Positions 23,501 to 33,320 of a DNA stretch of 64,000 nt are shown here, in pieces (position 1 is the stretch's first letter; every line of letters begins with the position of its first letter). The notes under the pieces were generated by a model. The model made no database searches. It had not been told where the DNA came from and was given only the letters and a program-made list of their open reading frames with translations. Position numbers and translations under genes: made by a program. Source of the stretch: Tribonema minus (Eukaryota > Sar > Xanthophyceae > Tribonematales > Tribonemataceae); contig JAFCMP010000510.1 in assembly GCA_017506865.1 (NCBI GenBank), positions 1 to 64,000 on the forward strand, in the 5' to 3' direction.

Positions 23501-26296
23501 ATTTCGGGAACGTTTCCGCCGACTGTAACCGCCAGCAGCGCTCCGAAGCCTATGTGGCAGCCTGACAGTATGCCCAGTGTCTGTTGCACACCAATCGACG
23601 GCAGCGGCGGCACGTGGCAAGTTGAAGTTAGCGCTGAGTGTTGCGGATAGGGCTAGCGCAGGTTAGCATCAAAGCTTGAAGTGGTTGCAAGTTTTTGCCG
23701 CAAGTGCAATGCGATTCACTGTGAAATGGCAGATTATTGTCGTTTCACAGTGTCAACGAGTTTGCGCGTTCTCAAGATGATGACGCTGTTTGCTGCGAGG
23801 TGCAACTGCAAATGCAGTGCTAAGCAAAGCAAGTATTACTTTTGGTCTGCCACACAAACGACACATTCATTAGTTGGAGATTCAAATGACCGCTGCATAT
23901 CCAAATGCAAGTGAGAAGCCACTCGCAAGAATCTCGTTCACAGGCAAAACGGCCTTAGTGTAATGTTTGCTCTCACAACGTTCAATCCTACAACATTCCT
24001 AACAGTTCACAATGAAGGATCATCATAACGGTTTCAACGGCAACCTACAAAGCCACCCCCTGTAACCTTGCTGATAGGCATTGCCGCGTTTTTGGCCCTA
24101 ATGCTAACCCCTCCCCTGCCACTCATGCGAATCAGCACTGCTCCTATCAGTCATAGAAGGTTACCTGCGGTTAGAGTACTTCGAAGTATCATTTTCTCAA
24201 AGGCCAAACGGGCGAAATACTTATCATCACTGCAGGTTCCTTGGCAGCAAACGTGGAGCCGCTCACCAGAATCTTGTGAGTTTCAATGGCAACCTACAGA
24301 GCCACCCACTAGAACCTCACAGGTGAGCCTGACTTCTTAACTGCCTTCTTAACCCTAGCTTCACCCTAACCCTGACCCTACTGCAACTCAGCGCTGGTCC
24401 ACTGCCAGAAGCTAGGCTTGAAGTATCATTTTTCTCAGGCCGAACTGATGAATCACCAAGTCATCACACGGTAGGTTCGTTGGCGGCAAGCGAGAGGCCA
24501 CTCACCAGAATCTTTTGAGTAGGCAAGGCGTCTTTTTGTAACGTGTATTCCTCACACCAAGTATCTCTCACAGATCACATTGCAACATTGCCATAGCAAC
24601 TTTAATGGCAAGCGACAAAGCCACCCACCATGATCTTGTTGATTAATGGGCATGGCCGCCTCTTGGCCCTAACCCTTGCCCTAACCCCACTGCAATTTAC
24701 CACTGCTACAAGCGTTGAAGTATAGCTCCCTCACAGGCCGAACTGATGAATATAATAACAATCATCACATCACCATTGCACGTTCATTACGCAAGCGATA
24801 AGCCACCCACCAGAATCTTATTGATACGCATGGCCGCCTTCTTGGCCCCAACGTAACTCTAAAGCTGACCCTACTGCAACTTAGCGCTGTTCTTACCACT
24901 GCTAAAAGCTAGAGTTGCAGCATCCTGTCTCACAGGCCAAACTGATCAATCATCAAATCATCACTAAGGGATTGTTAGCAACAAGCGCGAAGTCACCCAC
25001 CAGAATCTTGTTAATAGGCATGGCCGCCTTCTTGGCTCCCAGCTCCACAGCATTCTGGTAGAGTGCCGGCGGCGCAAGTAGCAGCGGCGCCGCCTGCGCA
25101 GGCGCAGCTGGCGCGGGCTTTGCGGCAGCGGGGTCCAGCGACAGCGCACCATTGGCAGGTCTGCACAAGAGGAAAACCAATTCTTATCGTGTCAGTGATT
25201 GTGGTAATTAAGAGGGAAAGTACCAAGTGGATCACATGCGCATGCAAATATGTCGTCATCGAAATAAATTGGCAGCGCGGTCCAGCGACAGCACACCATT
25301 GGCAGGTCTGCGCACACGGGAAAGTAACTCTTTCAGTGTATTACCGTTTTGTTATTAGTGTGTCAGAGATTGTGGTAGTTAGAGTCGTCAGGTACTTGAG
25401 CTACACCCTATAAAAAGAGCACAATGGATCAAATTTGTATCAAATACGTCGTAAGCCGTGTTCAATGAACTCAAACATATTGCAGCAGACTGAACTGAAA
25501 TACACAGCAGCAGCAGAACACAGAACAACATGCCGATGCCGAGTGTGTGTGTGCAACAAGCAAACACTGCCGCCGCGGGTGTCAGGGGTGGTAACTAGCA
25601 GATGCGTTTTGGGAGTTGCATATGCTGAGAAGCGAGGCTAAACAAAATCATTCACAGGGAGCGCACGTGAGAAGAGCCTGTGAATGCCAGTGACACCTCT
25701 CACAATGATTAGGTAGCTTCTCACTTCAAAGCGCGTTTGATTTGTGTGAATATCGTATTTGAAGTGGCAGTAGACCCAACGCAATTGAGGTAATACCATC
25801 ACTAGTCTTGTCTGCAATTTTCTTCCTGCAGTGTACTTATGCTGCAAGGATGCTTCTAGCGTAATTTTCAGTTGCATTCAATTTCGCCTCCAAGTCACTG
25901 TTGCCCGCACCTCCAACCAGCGGTGAGCTGCTGAGAACTGCGGTGACAGCTGGAGATGCAATTTGTCGCTGGCTTATCACGCAACAGCACACCGCATCAA
26001 AAAAAGATGCTCAGCTTACTCTGTGGGAATGCTGATTCGGCCAAGTACTTGTTCAATTGAAGGCGTGCGCTACGCCGTATTCATGGCAGCAGCTCACCAC
26101 AGTCTTGCATGCAACAGTTGCTGTCCTCATTCTTCAACTTTCAACAAGCGCACTTCCTACGCCCTTGTCGACTGTTCCGTGCTCTGTTCGTTTCCCAACA
26201 CACGGGTGGCGAGACTCACGTTGTGGCGGTAGCGAACCGCAAGGTAGCTGATCTGCCAGCAGCTGTGGCGACTGATACTGGTGTCACGAAAGCCAT
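18223..26296 (-). CDS. Formate/nitrite transporter (FNT) family protein, eight exons
   Basis: Minus-strand exons 26296-26220, 25160-25001, 23580-23457, 22388-22267, 20962-20799, 19890-19769, 18945-18869 and 18324-18223 join in phase to 315 residues. FNT landmarks appear in order: LGILSGCHIGFGALLAVTVGG (first helix), GGGELFTGN (~133-141, FNT signature 1), YLGNFLGSLL, RGLLCNWLVCMA (~210-221, signature 2), LGTDHCVANMF with the central pore His at ~252, and PVTLGNIVGGA. The fold is a pentameric membrane channel for formate, nitrite or related anions with proton coupling. The N-terminus, MAFVTPVSVATAAGRSATLR, is Ser/Thr/Ala/Arg-rich, like an organelle-targeting leader, so a plastid envelope nitrite role is plausible. 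The substrate is not shown by sequence. Confidence 0.88.
18598..18868 (-). other. FNT intron 7 (part)
   Basis: The donor is CCCA^GTGAGG at 18868. Apart from a short poly-A/T rich patch at 18530-18550, I see no clear echo of either neighbouring exon in this intron, which makes it the least repetitive of the gene. Confidence 0.4.
19075..19120 (-). repeat. Echo of FNT exon 7 5' edge
   Basis: CATGGCCGCCGGCAGCAG then TTACACTGCGC on the plus strand repeats the exon 7 start at 18921-18950 (CATGGCTGCCGGCAGCAG, GAACACTGCGC). It keeps the acceptor AG on the minus strand and lies upstream of the real exon in gene direction. Confidence 0.75.
19320..19662 (-). repeat. Echoes of FNT exon 6 3' edge (three)
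   Basis: Copies of CTCACTGTTGGCGACGCAGT plus adjoining GGTCCGTGCC occur at about 19320-19360, 19433-19490 and 19604-19660. On the minus strand each contains the end of exon 6 (DHCVANS) and its GTGAG donor. They lie downstream of the real exon in gene direction. Confidence 0.85.
19891..20440 (-). repeat. Echoes of FNT exon 6 5' edge with intron flank
   Basis: The acceptor-proximal segment (CACCGCCATACATAC, CAGCCTGGCAT) recurs at about 20108-20140, 20236-20285 and 20400-20440. The intron flank GTGAACATCAAGTAATGAGA with GCTCTGACAAAAAGCATG recurs more often still, in units of about 75-170 bases. Several copies keep a usable AG. Confidence 0.85.
20505..20772. repeat. CAG triplet repeat in FNT intron 5
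   Basis: An interrupted CAG/CAC triplet tract lies immediately next to the exon 5 donor. Frames on both strands are open only because of the repeat. No gene is called. Confidence 0.9.
20963..21305 (-). repeat. Echoes of FNT exon 5 5' edge
   Basis: AGTTGCCCAAGTAGGAGATG and CTCCAGCTCTGC (20938-20966) recurs as GAAGTTGCCCACGCAAGAGA with CAATCCAGCTCTGC at ~21053-21090 and as a weaker copy at ~21258-21300. Intron flank with CAGGCAAGACATCAGCGAACT recurs three times at ~100-bp spacing. Confidence 0.8.
21690..22190 (-). repeat. Echoes of FNT exon 4 3' edge (four)
   Basis: Copies of CCTTGAGCGATGCGCGCTTC plus TCCAGCAGCGCCGCCGTCAC occur at ~21700-21770, 21862-21910, 22005-22065 and 22113-22187. They represent the end of exon 4 (LLEKRASLKGLLK) and its GTATGT donor on the minus strand, with decreasing similarity away from the exon. 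CTTCAA words separate them. Confidence 0.88.
23065..23320 (-). repeat. Echoes of FNT exon 3 3' edge (two)
   Basis: CACCTGCGCCGAGCAAGAAC with TTCTGGGCTC at ~23277-23310 and CCCTGCGCCGAGCAAGCGC with TTCTGGGCTCCGGGCT at ~23072-23140 repeat the exon 3 end (PGAQKFLLGA) and donor, downstream of the real exon in gene direction. Confidence 0.85.
24060..24855 (-). repeat. Echoes of FNT exon 2 3' edge (four to five)
   Basis: The segment CACCCACCAGAATCTTGTTA plus TAGGCATGGCCGCC, which encodes KKAAMPINKIL and the donor on the minus strand, recurs at ~24067-24100, 24270-24310 (partial), 24501-24535, 24621-24665 and 24801-24850. Intervening DNA carries repeated ACCCTAACCCTGACCC-like words and GAAGTATCAT words. 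Confidence 0.9.
25275..25330 (-). repeat. Echo of FNT exon 2 5' edge
   Basis: GGTCCAGCGACAGCACACCA with TTGGCAGGTCTGC repeats the exon 2 start at 25130-25165 including its acceptor, ~150 bases further upstream in gene direction. This supports an intron, and thus a separate exon 1, at this point. Confidence 0.85.
25400..26219 (-). other. FNT intron 1 (part)
   Basis: No additional coding block is recognised between the exon 2 echo and the exon 1 donor at 26219. The sequence is AT-richer than the exons. Short plus-strand frames here are antisense to the transporter and lack motifs. Confidence 0.4.
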
Positions 26297-26779
26297 GCTG
26301 CAGCTGCAGCCAATTGCCGCCAGCGCCACCACCGTAAGCCGCTCCCAAGACCTCATGCTTCCGTCGTTCACTCAGGCTCTCCTCTCTAATCCGGCGGCTG
26401 CTGGCACAGGCACAGAGCTACTAGTCCGCTGCAGAGCAACAAGTGGCTGTGAAAGTGGTGTTGCATGTTGCCAGCTAGCGAGCAGAAGAAGACCACGCCA
26501 GACAAGGTACTGCCGCCTGGAGATGCACACAAACAGCATCAGAACTTCCAAGCTCGATTAAAACAAAACATTCTGCCGGGGGTCTCCTGTGACCGATCGT
26601 CATGGGGTCACCGCGTTTCAGCAGGAGTTTGTGAGGTGACGGCAAGAGGAGAGGGGAGGGTGGAGCAGGGCGCCGCGTGGGCGAGTCGTGTGCCTCAGCT
26701 ATGATCGGCCCGTAGGGGGAGTTGTGTGTAGACACATCAAGCAATTCGCAGACACACACCTTTTAAAACTATCAACACC
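26297..26779. promoter_or_regulatory. Shared divergent promoter interval
   Basis: The FNT start codon (minus) and the HAD phosphatase start codon (plus) are 483 bases apart and face away from each other. Both 5' UTRs and promoters must lie here unless leader exons exist elsewhere. I see no TATA box. Co-regulation of the two genes is possible but only inferred from position. Confidence 0.45.
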
Positions 26780-29700
26780 ATGGTCACCACTCGCTTGACC
26801 CGGGAGGCCCGCGCAAAATACGAGAAGCAGGCCGCTGCCCTGACGACGCTTTGCGACAAGCTGGTGAAACGCTTCAAGCACCATTGCAAGGTGAGGTCTG
26901 TGTACGCACTGGGACCCCAAAGCAATGCTGTAGCGATCCATGTAGAAGTACGTAGTAATCCCACTCCAATGCCAACATGATGCCAATGGCTGTATCTGTG
27001 TCCAGTGCACTGCGAACTTTGGTACATCAGCACTTACATGTGCGTTCTCAGTAAATACAGCGGTGTGCTTTTGTTATCATCGGCAGTCACACAAAAATTA
27101 AGCAGATGAAAATCGTCAACTGCCAGTTTTTTTGTGCTTCACATAGGCCAGGCACTTGAGCCACATGGTGCTGCTACTATCAACAAGCATGCTTAGCGTG
27201 ACATGCAACCCTTCCAATGCCAGTTTTTCTTACGAGTTCAGTACACACTCAAGTATTTTAAAAATTACACAAGTGACACCTGAGCCAAGAGCATTTAAAC
27301 TTGAACACTCTGTCGTGGCATGCACGACTACAGACAGTAAGAAATATGACAACCTCAGAACATTGACAATGTCTTCCGGCAGTGGACTTGGAGCCGGCCG
27401 TCAGCAGACGTCCACTTCTGAGCTCATGGTGGCATTACCCAAGCCAGTGTGCGCGTAGACGCTTTGTACGGATGGCGTGTGCCTGCTCCTCGCGCGCCCT
27501 TTGTCATACCCCTAACCCTAACCCTAGGTGCAGCACCGCACATGTGCCGATCGCATGTTATACGTCTGCCGCAGACTGGCCTACTCTGCGCTTGCTGTCA
27601 GCGCCGCCGAGCCAGCAGCAAGGGCAGGGCTTAGCGTGACATGCAACCCTTCCAATGCCAGTTTTTCTTACGAGTTCAGTACACACTCAAGTATTTTAAA
27701 AATTACACAAGTAACACCTGAGCCAAGAGCATTTAAACTTGAACACTCTGTCGTGGCATGCATGACTACAGACAGTAAGAAATATGACAACCTCAGAACA
27801 TTGACAATGTCTTCCAGCAGTGGACTTGGAGCCGGCCGTCAGCAGACGTCCACTTCTGAGCTCATGGTGGCATTACCCAAGCCAGTGTGCGCGTAGACGC
27901 TTTGTACGGATGGCGTGTGCCTGTTCCTCGCGCGCCCTTTGTCATACCCCTAACCCTAACCCTAGGTGCAGCACCGCACATGTGCCGATCGCATGTTATA
28001 CGTGTGCCGCAGACTGGCCTACTCTGCGCTTGCTGTCAGCGCCGCCGAGCCAGCAGCAAGGGCAGGGCTCAGCATGGGATCTTTGCACTTGCAGTGCCAG
28101 TCTTGTCTGCCACATGTAAAGAACCCGTTCTGAGATGGTGGAGCTCTTGACAAGTCCGCAAAAGCAGCGCTCAGCATGTACTGTCCTGCTGCCTGCCGCA
28201 GATCACCTCGGTTCCTCAGCGTTGATGACCCGGTGAGAGCAGCGCTCCACATGCGTTGCCTCTGATCGCGTCTGCCGTGCATCAAATACTCCGACTCACC
28301 CGACAAAGGCAGCGCTCAGCACGTATCGCCTGATTGTGCGCCTGCTGCAGATTGAACTGCGCACATTCGACTTTCACCAGACGCTGGTCGACGTGCACAC
28401 GTTCTTCCCATACATACCTGCGTCACCATGAAAACACCATCTAGCATTCCCACATTTGAACTGCTCACGCCACTCGTGGAACCTGTACCCGCACGGTATC
28501 GCCTCTGTCGACGCGCATGCTGCAGATCAACCTGCTCGCGCTCGATGGCTGGCTTCAAGCTTACTGACCGCTGTGCCTTTCATCCCGTTGCCGCACCTCC
28601 ACCTTCTGCAAGCTGCCAACAGCGCTCAGCATGTACTGCCTTTTTTAATCCCGCGCCCCTGCCGCAGATCAACCTGCTCGCGTTCGACTGCGACCAGACC
28701 CTGGTTGACGTGCACACGTTCTTTCCATACATACCTGTGTGTCACCATGAACCACCATTTACCATGAGTGCGCAACTCCTGTCGCAGATCAACCTGCTCG
28801 CATTCGACTTCGGCCAGACATTGGTCGACGTGCACACATTCTTTACATACATACCTGTGTCACCTTGAACCGCTCACGCCACTCGTGGATCCAATACAGC
28901 GTTGAATACAAACATGGTATCGCCTCTGATCGCGTGCCTGCCACAGATCAATCTTCTCGCGTTCGACTTCGACCAGACGCTGGTCGATGTGCACACATTT
29001 GGGCGCTGGCAGGACTCGGAGGCAGAGCTCGCCAAGCACGTGCGCCCCTTTTTTCGGGAGCTGGTGCTCGCGGGGGCCGAGCACGGCATGCACATGGCCG
29101 TGGTCACATTTTCCGCACAGGTATATGGGTACTTCGAAGTATACTGGGTGCTTTCAGACAGGTACACGTGTATGTTTTATCCCGATTGTATGTATTCGTG
29201 AAAGTCCATTCTGCAAGGAGCTGGTGCTGGCGGGGCGGAGCACGGCATGCACATGGTCGTGGTCACATTTTCCGCACAGGTATGTAGGTATATTGGGTGC
29301 TTTTGACAATCATGTAAGTGTCATACACGTGCGCCCGTTCTTCCGGGAGCTGGTGCTGGCGGGGGCCGCGCACCGCATCTAGACAGGTACGTAGGTGGTA
29401 TGTATGTACCTGTCATACATGTGTGCCCGTTCTTCCGGGCGCTGGTGCTGGCGGGCGGTGAGCACGGCATGCACATGGCTGTGGTCACCTTCTTCAAACA
29501 GGTATGTAGGTAAACTGGTACTTTTAGACAGGTATGTATGTATTATCCACAAAAGCCCATTCTTCAGGGAGCAGGCGCACGGCATGCACATGGTCGTGGG
29601 GTCTTGCACCTAGAAGCATGTATGCACAATATTTGCGGCCATGCTCTGTGTGCTGGCCGAGCGCTGCAGCAGGTTTCCACCATTCCAGGCGCGCTGCACA

Positions 29701-30478
29701 AGGCGTTCGCCGATAACTCCGCGTCGCGCATCGTCATACGTACCGTACTCTGCCCTGCGTACTGAGGGCCATCAGCATACATGCCATACTCTGTCCTGCG
29801 TGCTGAGCACTGCGACAGGTTTCGATCATCCGCGGCGTGCTGCACGAGGCGTTCGGCGAGGAAATCGCGTCACGCATTGTCATACGCGGCGCGGACGGCA
29901 GCTGGACGTACACGGGCCGCGGCGCGTGCGAGGGGAAGCAGGCCCACATTGCCAGCGCCGCGGAGGAGCTCACGCAGGTAATTCCAATTATGCGCTTGCG
30001 CCTTCAAGTTGAAGTTTGCATCCCGCCTGCATCCGCCGCTACGACCTTGCCCCCTTCCCCCGCAGGTGTTGTTGTGGCTCGGCGGCAGCAACGCAGATGC
30101 AGCAGTGCTCACTTTGCGCACTGCTCGACGCTGCTCAGCCTCCTATTCACGAACTGAGCATCACAATGTTATGAAATCTAATTACCAAGATTGTTCAGGA
30201 TGTCAATGAGACCTTTTCAACTCCACCCCATCCAAATGCTGCCACCCCCCCGTCCCCCCCCCACCCCGCCCGCCCCCCCGCCCCCTGCAGGCGATGCAGC
30301 GGCCCGGCAGCAGCAGCGGCGGCAGCGGCTGCGGCGTCCAGTTCACGCGCTGCTCGACGCTGCTCTTCGACGACGACGAGCACAACGTGCGCGCGGCGCT
30401 CGACGCGGGCGTGCGCGCCGTGCTCTGCGACACGCATGACCCCCACGCCATGGTCCGCGACCTCATCGCGCTGTCGTA

Positions 30479-30479
<1 letters not shown>
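26780..30479 (+). CDS. HAD-superfamily phosphatase-like protein, four exons
   Basis: Exons 26780-26890, 28947-29120, 29819-29977 and 30291-30479 join, all in phase 0, to 210 residues. A helical N-terminus (TREARAKYEKQAAALTTL) leads into motif I, LLAFDFDQTLVD (nucleophile Asp ~44, acid Asp ~46), with the following HTFGRW. AVVTFS (~88-93) supplies the motif II Ser/Thr. Exon 3 has SIIRGVLHEAFG and CEGKQAHI with the motif III Lys. Exon 4 has LLFDDDEHNVRAALDAGV (~172-189), the motif IV acidic cluster. The arrangement matches a small HAD family known from protists including apicomplexans; the substrate is unknown. Exon 2 is surrounded by echoes on both sides. Confidence 0.83.
27191..28066 (+). repeat. 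438-bp tandem duplication in HAD intron 1
   Basis: 27191-27628 and 27629-28066 are nearly identical; I count about five substitutions by eye. Each copy includes an interstitial CCCTAACCCTAACCCTA tract (27513 and 27951). The unit contains no exon, so this is a purely intronic recent duplication. Confidence 0.92.
28130..28870 (+). repeat. Echoes of HAD exon 2 5' edge (four)
   Basis: Copies of CAGATCAACCTGCTCGCG with TTCGACTTCGACCAGACGCT occur at ~28349-28410, 28517-28545, 28664-28720 and 28785-28845, each preceded by CTGCCGCAG-like acceptors. After ~50 exon bases each diverges into a shared TTCTTTACATACATACCTGT flank, so the duplicated unit had its own right-hand boundary within the exon. Decayed acceptor-only copies are seen at ~28190. 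Confidence 0.9.
29190..29612 (+). repeat. Echoes of HAD exon 2 3' edge (four)
   Basis: Copies of CGGGAGCTGGTGCTGGCGGG with GCACGGCATGCACATGG occur at ~29199-29283, 29331-29395, 29420-29510 and 29560-29612. Three keep a CAGGTATG or CAGGTACG donor. They lie directly downstream of the exon end at 29120. Confidence 0.9.
29650..29765 (+). repeat. Echo of HAD exon 3 5' edge
   Basis: GCAGCAGGTTTCCACCATTC with GCGCGCTGCACAAGGCGTTC repeats the exon 3 start at 29811 (GACAGGTTTCGATCATCCGC) with its acceptor, ~160 bases upstream. Confidence 0.85.
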
Positions 30480-30510
<31 letters not shown>

Positions 30511-30780
30511 AGCGGAGGCGGCGGCAGCGGCAGCGGCGGCGGCAGCAGCAGGGGCGGCAGCGGCGGCAGCGGCAGCGGCGGCGGCAGCGGCGGCGGCAGC
30601 GGCGGGGGCGGCGGCGGCAGCTGCGGCGGTGGCAGCAGCAGCGGCGGCGGCAGCAGCTGCGGCAGCTGCGGCGGTGGCAGCAGCAGCGGCGGCGGCGGCA
30701 GCTGCGGCGTGGCAGCAGCAGCGGCGGCGGCAGCGGCAGCGGCGGCGGCAACAGCGGCGGCAGCAGCGGCGGCGGCAGAG
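30480..30780. repeat. GGC/GCA triplet tract after the HAD stop
   Basis: About 300 bases of GGCGGC, AGCGGC and CAGCAGC follow the stop codon directly. Long open frames on both strands here (poly-Gly, poly-Ala, poly-Pro, poly-Arg) are repeat artefacts. Confidence 0.92.
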
Positions 30781-30829
30781 GCGGGGACAGCGCTCCACGC
30801 CAGCTGCGGCAGCGCGCGGCGGAGGTCGC

Positions 30830-31135
30830 GGTCTGCGGCCTCATCGCGTGGTCGTAGCACATGCTGAGATGGCAGTACGCCGCCAAGCGCTGCTGCAATC
30901 GTAGCGCCTGCGGCAATGCCCTGCGCCCTGCTTTGCATCCTGTGCCATAGCAGCAACATCGGACGGCGGCGGCAGCGCGCACCGCTGCGCTCCAGCTGCA
31001 GCTGCGCACTGTGGCTGATCCACAACCCTAATCCCATTGTTGCAGCAGTTTTTCGGCAGCAGCGCTCGACAGCAGGCGCTCGCGGTACCTGAGTGCATTC
31101 CGCCGCGGCCTCATCGCGCCGTCGCGGCAGCAGCG
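30830..31135 (+). repeat. Echoes of the HAD terminal exon end
   Basis: GCGGCCTCATCGCGTGGTCG at ~30835 and GCGGCCTCATCGCGCCGTCG at ~31105 resemble the last codons and stop (GACCTCATCGCGCTGTCGTA) at 30459-30478. The second copy is again followed by CAGCAGCGGCGGC triplets. They lie beyond the gene end. Confidence 0.7.
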
Positions 31136-32100
31136 GCGGCGGCCGCGTGCAGCGGTGGCGCACAGCGGCAGCGCTCTGCGGAGAGTGCAGCAGCGCTCAT
31201 AGGTACACGCCTTGCGCTTCTTTGCATCGTAACACGCACTTATCGCAGCGCTCTGCAGCTTGTGCGCCAGTATGTACGTGCGCGGGGCGGCTGACCGGGA
31301 GGTGACTCTCCTCAGCTACGGATGTGGTGCTGAGCGCCGTTGACGCGCATGTCCGCTGCATGCGCTGACCGGTTGTAGGGCCGCTTGTAGAGGGGCGTAG
31401 TGCGTGGTGGCGCCGCGCCGTGCGCAACGCGCTGCGCTCGCACATGTGCTTGTTTATGTGTGTGTGTCTGCGTGGGGGGGGGGGCATTGCGAGAGCGCTC
31501 CCAGCTACGGAGCGCGCCGTAAGGCTACAGCGCAGGCTGGGGTGCGTCTGCAAGGGTTTTTAACGCCTTGCGCTGCTTGCTTAGTGAAGCCTTTTCGCCC
31601 TTATTGGCAGAGGTTGTTGAAGAAACATATGTGCACGAGGTGGCATCGCACCATTCTGGTGGAGGCATCCGCATCCTACGCTCGTAGTGGGCTCTGGCTG
31701 GATGCTGGCAAGTGGTCACGCTGAGCGCTGATGTGTGAGCATGTGTGGCAGCAATGAGCACACTACACAATCTTGTGCACAGAAGCCCGGCGGCAAGGCA
31801 TTCTGGTGTTGCTCGCGTTGCTCAATGCCTCATCGAGGCATTACATCACAGGTGCTGTTGTTTTCGCAGAGCGACTCTTAGGACTGTTTTGGGGAGTTAT
31901 TTTGCTGATGTGAGAGTTGGCGCTTCTTGCCTTGACTTCAGTCATGCTCATCTCTTTTGTCTACGCGATAGGCTGTGGTGGCGATTTGCTCTGTGATGTT
32001 TGCATTGATGCGATGTGAAACATGGTAATGTGCAGGTTGTCGTTAAAATCCATACAAGGCGCGAGAATGCATGCAGCATCCGGGGCCTCTTCATTTTTCA
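31136..32100. other. Intergenic interval, nothing recognised
   Basis: No frame on either strand shows a family motif. A G-run at 31472-31483 and several CAGCGCTC words are the only notable elements. Confidence 0.45.
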
Positions 32101-32201
32101 ATCGAATGAGCTCGTGCAAGTACGTATGGACTTGTATTTATAAAGGCCCAAGGGAGGCCGGGTTGCCTATGCAATCGAAAAGCTTGCGTCAACGCAGCAG
32201 C

Positions 32202-33068
32202 CTAGTCTGCGCTGTGCCCTAGGAGTTTGGATACCGGCGCCGCAACACAGCCCAGCATTCGCGCTCCACGTGTGTATGCCATGACGCGCTCCGCCAACTC
32301 CCGCGCCAGCGATATGCTCAGCTCAATGTGGATCTGACGCTTAGCTAACCCGGCCTTGCGTAACACATCTGCCTTCCCCCCCCCTGAGCACAGTGCTGAG
32401 TGCATTGCCAACTCCTTAACAAAAAGGCTTGTCTGCTTGCCCAGCCGTCCGTACGACTCCTGCACGAATGGCACAAAAGCCCAAGATGACGTCAAGGTGC
32501 CGGTGTGGTGCTTGACCTTCGCGTCCTCCCCCACCCCAGCAGCATAGCCGTCCGTGTTCGAGGCATTTGTTTTGCCTGTCAGGTACGAGCTCGCTGTGGG
32601 CGCGCGCACACTTGTGTCTAGCACTATTCCCTTGTTACGGTATGCACTGCTAAAGTGCAGACACCCTGGGTCAATGACTGTGTCCGCCCGATACCCCGGT
32701 ACCTTGAAGACGCTAGCGTCCTCATTGCGGACAATAGAGACATGGTGCTGTCTCAAGATGCGCTGTAGGCACCGCTTTTGGGCAGTGTGTGTCGCGTTGT
32801 GCCCCCGTATGTGCTGGCTGGGGCAGCTGATCGCATGCGTGGAGGTGGGGCTCACGTCACTGCACCGCCATGGGCACACCTCGCCCTGTATGCCCCACCC
32901 GTCTATAAAGATCGCAACCATAATCATCGTGGCTGCTGCCATACTGGACATGGGCGCCGCACCCGGGCGGTCATTGGCAGCGGGTGGCACGCTCATGCAT
33001 CTCGGGTAACAACACGCCAGCCCAGGGGCACCACCATGCCAGTCAGCGCGCGCACACCATAGAAACAA
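32202..33068 (-). CDS. C-terminal endonuclease fragment of a second RLE-type LINE (family C)
   Basis: The minus strand encodes a 288-residue frame whose first ~80 residues look non-conserved. It then reads SQHIRGHNATHTAQKR (His/Cys knuckle remnant), VPGYRADTVI and GIVLDTSVRAPT (paired Asp of a PD-(D/E)XK nuclease), AKVKHHTG, and FVPFVQESYGRLGKQTSLFV, the conserved tail of RLE retrotransposons. The RT is absent, so this is a 5'-truncated copy. It differs clearly in sequence from family A. It sits with a family A tail between two similar GAGCT...CGTGCAAGTAC segments (32105-32123 and 33233-33257). Confidence 0.7.
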   Translation of the reverse strand: MFLWCARADWHGGAPGLACCYPRCMSVPPAANDRPGAAPMSSMAAATMIMVAIFIDGWGIQGEVCPWRCSDVSPTSTHAISCPSQHIRGHNATHTAQKRCLQRILRQHHVSIVRNEDASVFKVPGYRADTVIDPGCLHFSSAYRNKGIVLDTSVRAPTASSYLTGKTNASNTDGYAAGVGEDAKVKHHTGTLTSSWAFVPFVQESYGRLGKQTSLFVKELAMHSALCSGGGKADVLRKAGLAKRQIHIELSISLARELAERVMAYTRGARMLGCVAAPVSKLLGHSAD

Positions 33069-33102
33069 CTAAGGTGGGCTCACGCAGCCAGGTGTGAGTA
33101 GT

Positions 33103-33235
33103 TGGCGGCGGCGGCGTTTGAGTGGTTGTCGTTGCGACACTTTCAGACTGTCATACGACATGTAGATTCCTTACAGCTAGATGCCAATCATCTGGGCTTT
33201 TTCGCGCCCTGAGCGAGAATTAATAAAAAGTACAA
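33103..33235 (+). mobile_element. 5'-truncated LINE family A tail
   Basis: This is nearly identical to 5520-5652, from the GGCGGCGGCGGCG run before the stop through the AATAAAAAGTACAA end. It lies head to head with the family C fragment and ends ~85 bases upstream of the cyclophilin start codon. Confidence 0.92.
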
Positions 33236-33320
33236 ATGAGCTGACGCCGTGCAAGTACTCGAGTAGGGCAGACGAGTAGATGACCCCACCCTGGATCACT
33301 AAAAATCATCAGCAAGCATC

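Noticed and set aside
26109-26561. A 150-codon plus-strand frame
   Set aside because: It is antisense to FNT exon 1, which gives a better targeting leader and a phase-correct junction.
30195-31163. A 322-codon minus-strand frame after the HAD gene
   Set aside because: It is kept open by GGC/GCA triplet repeats and reads as poly-Pro, poly-Ala and poly-Leu; no domain is visible.
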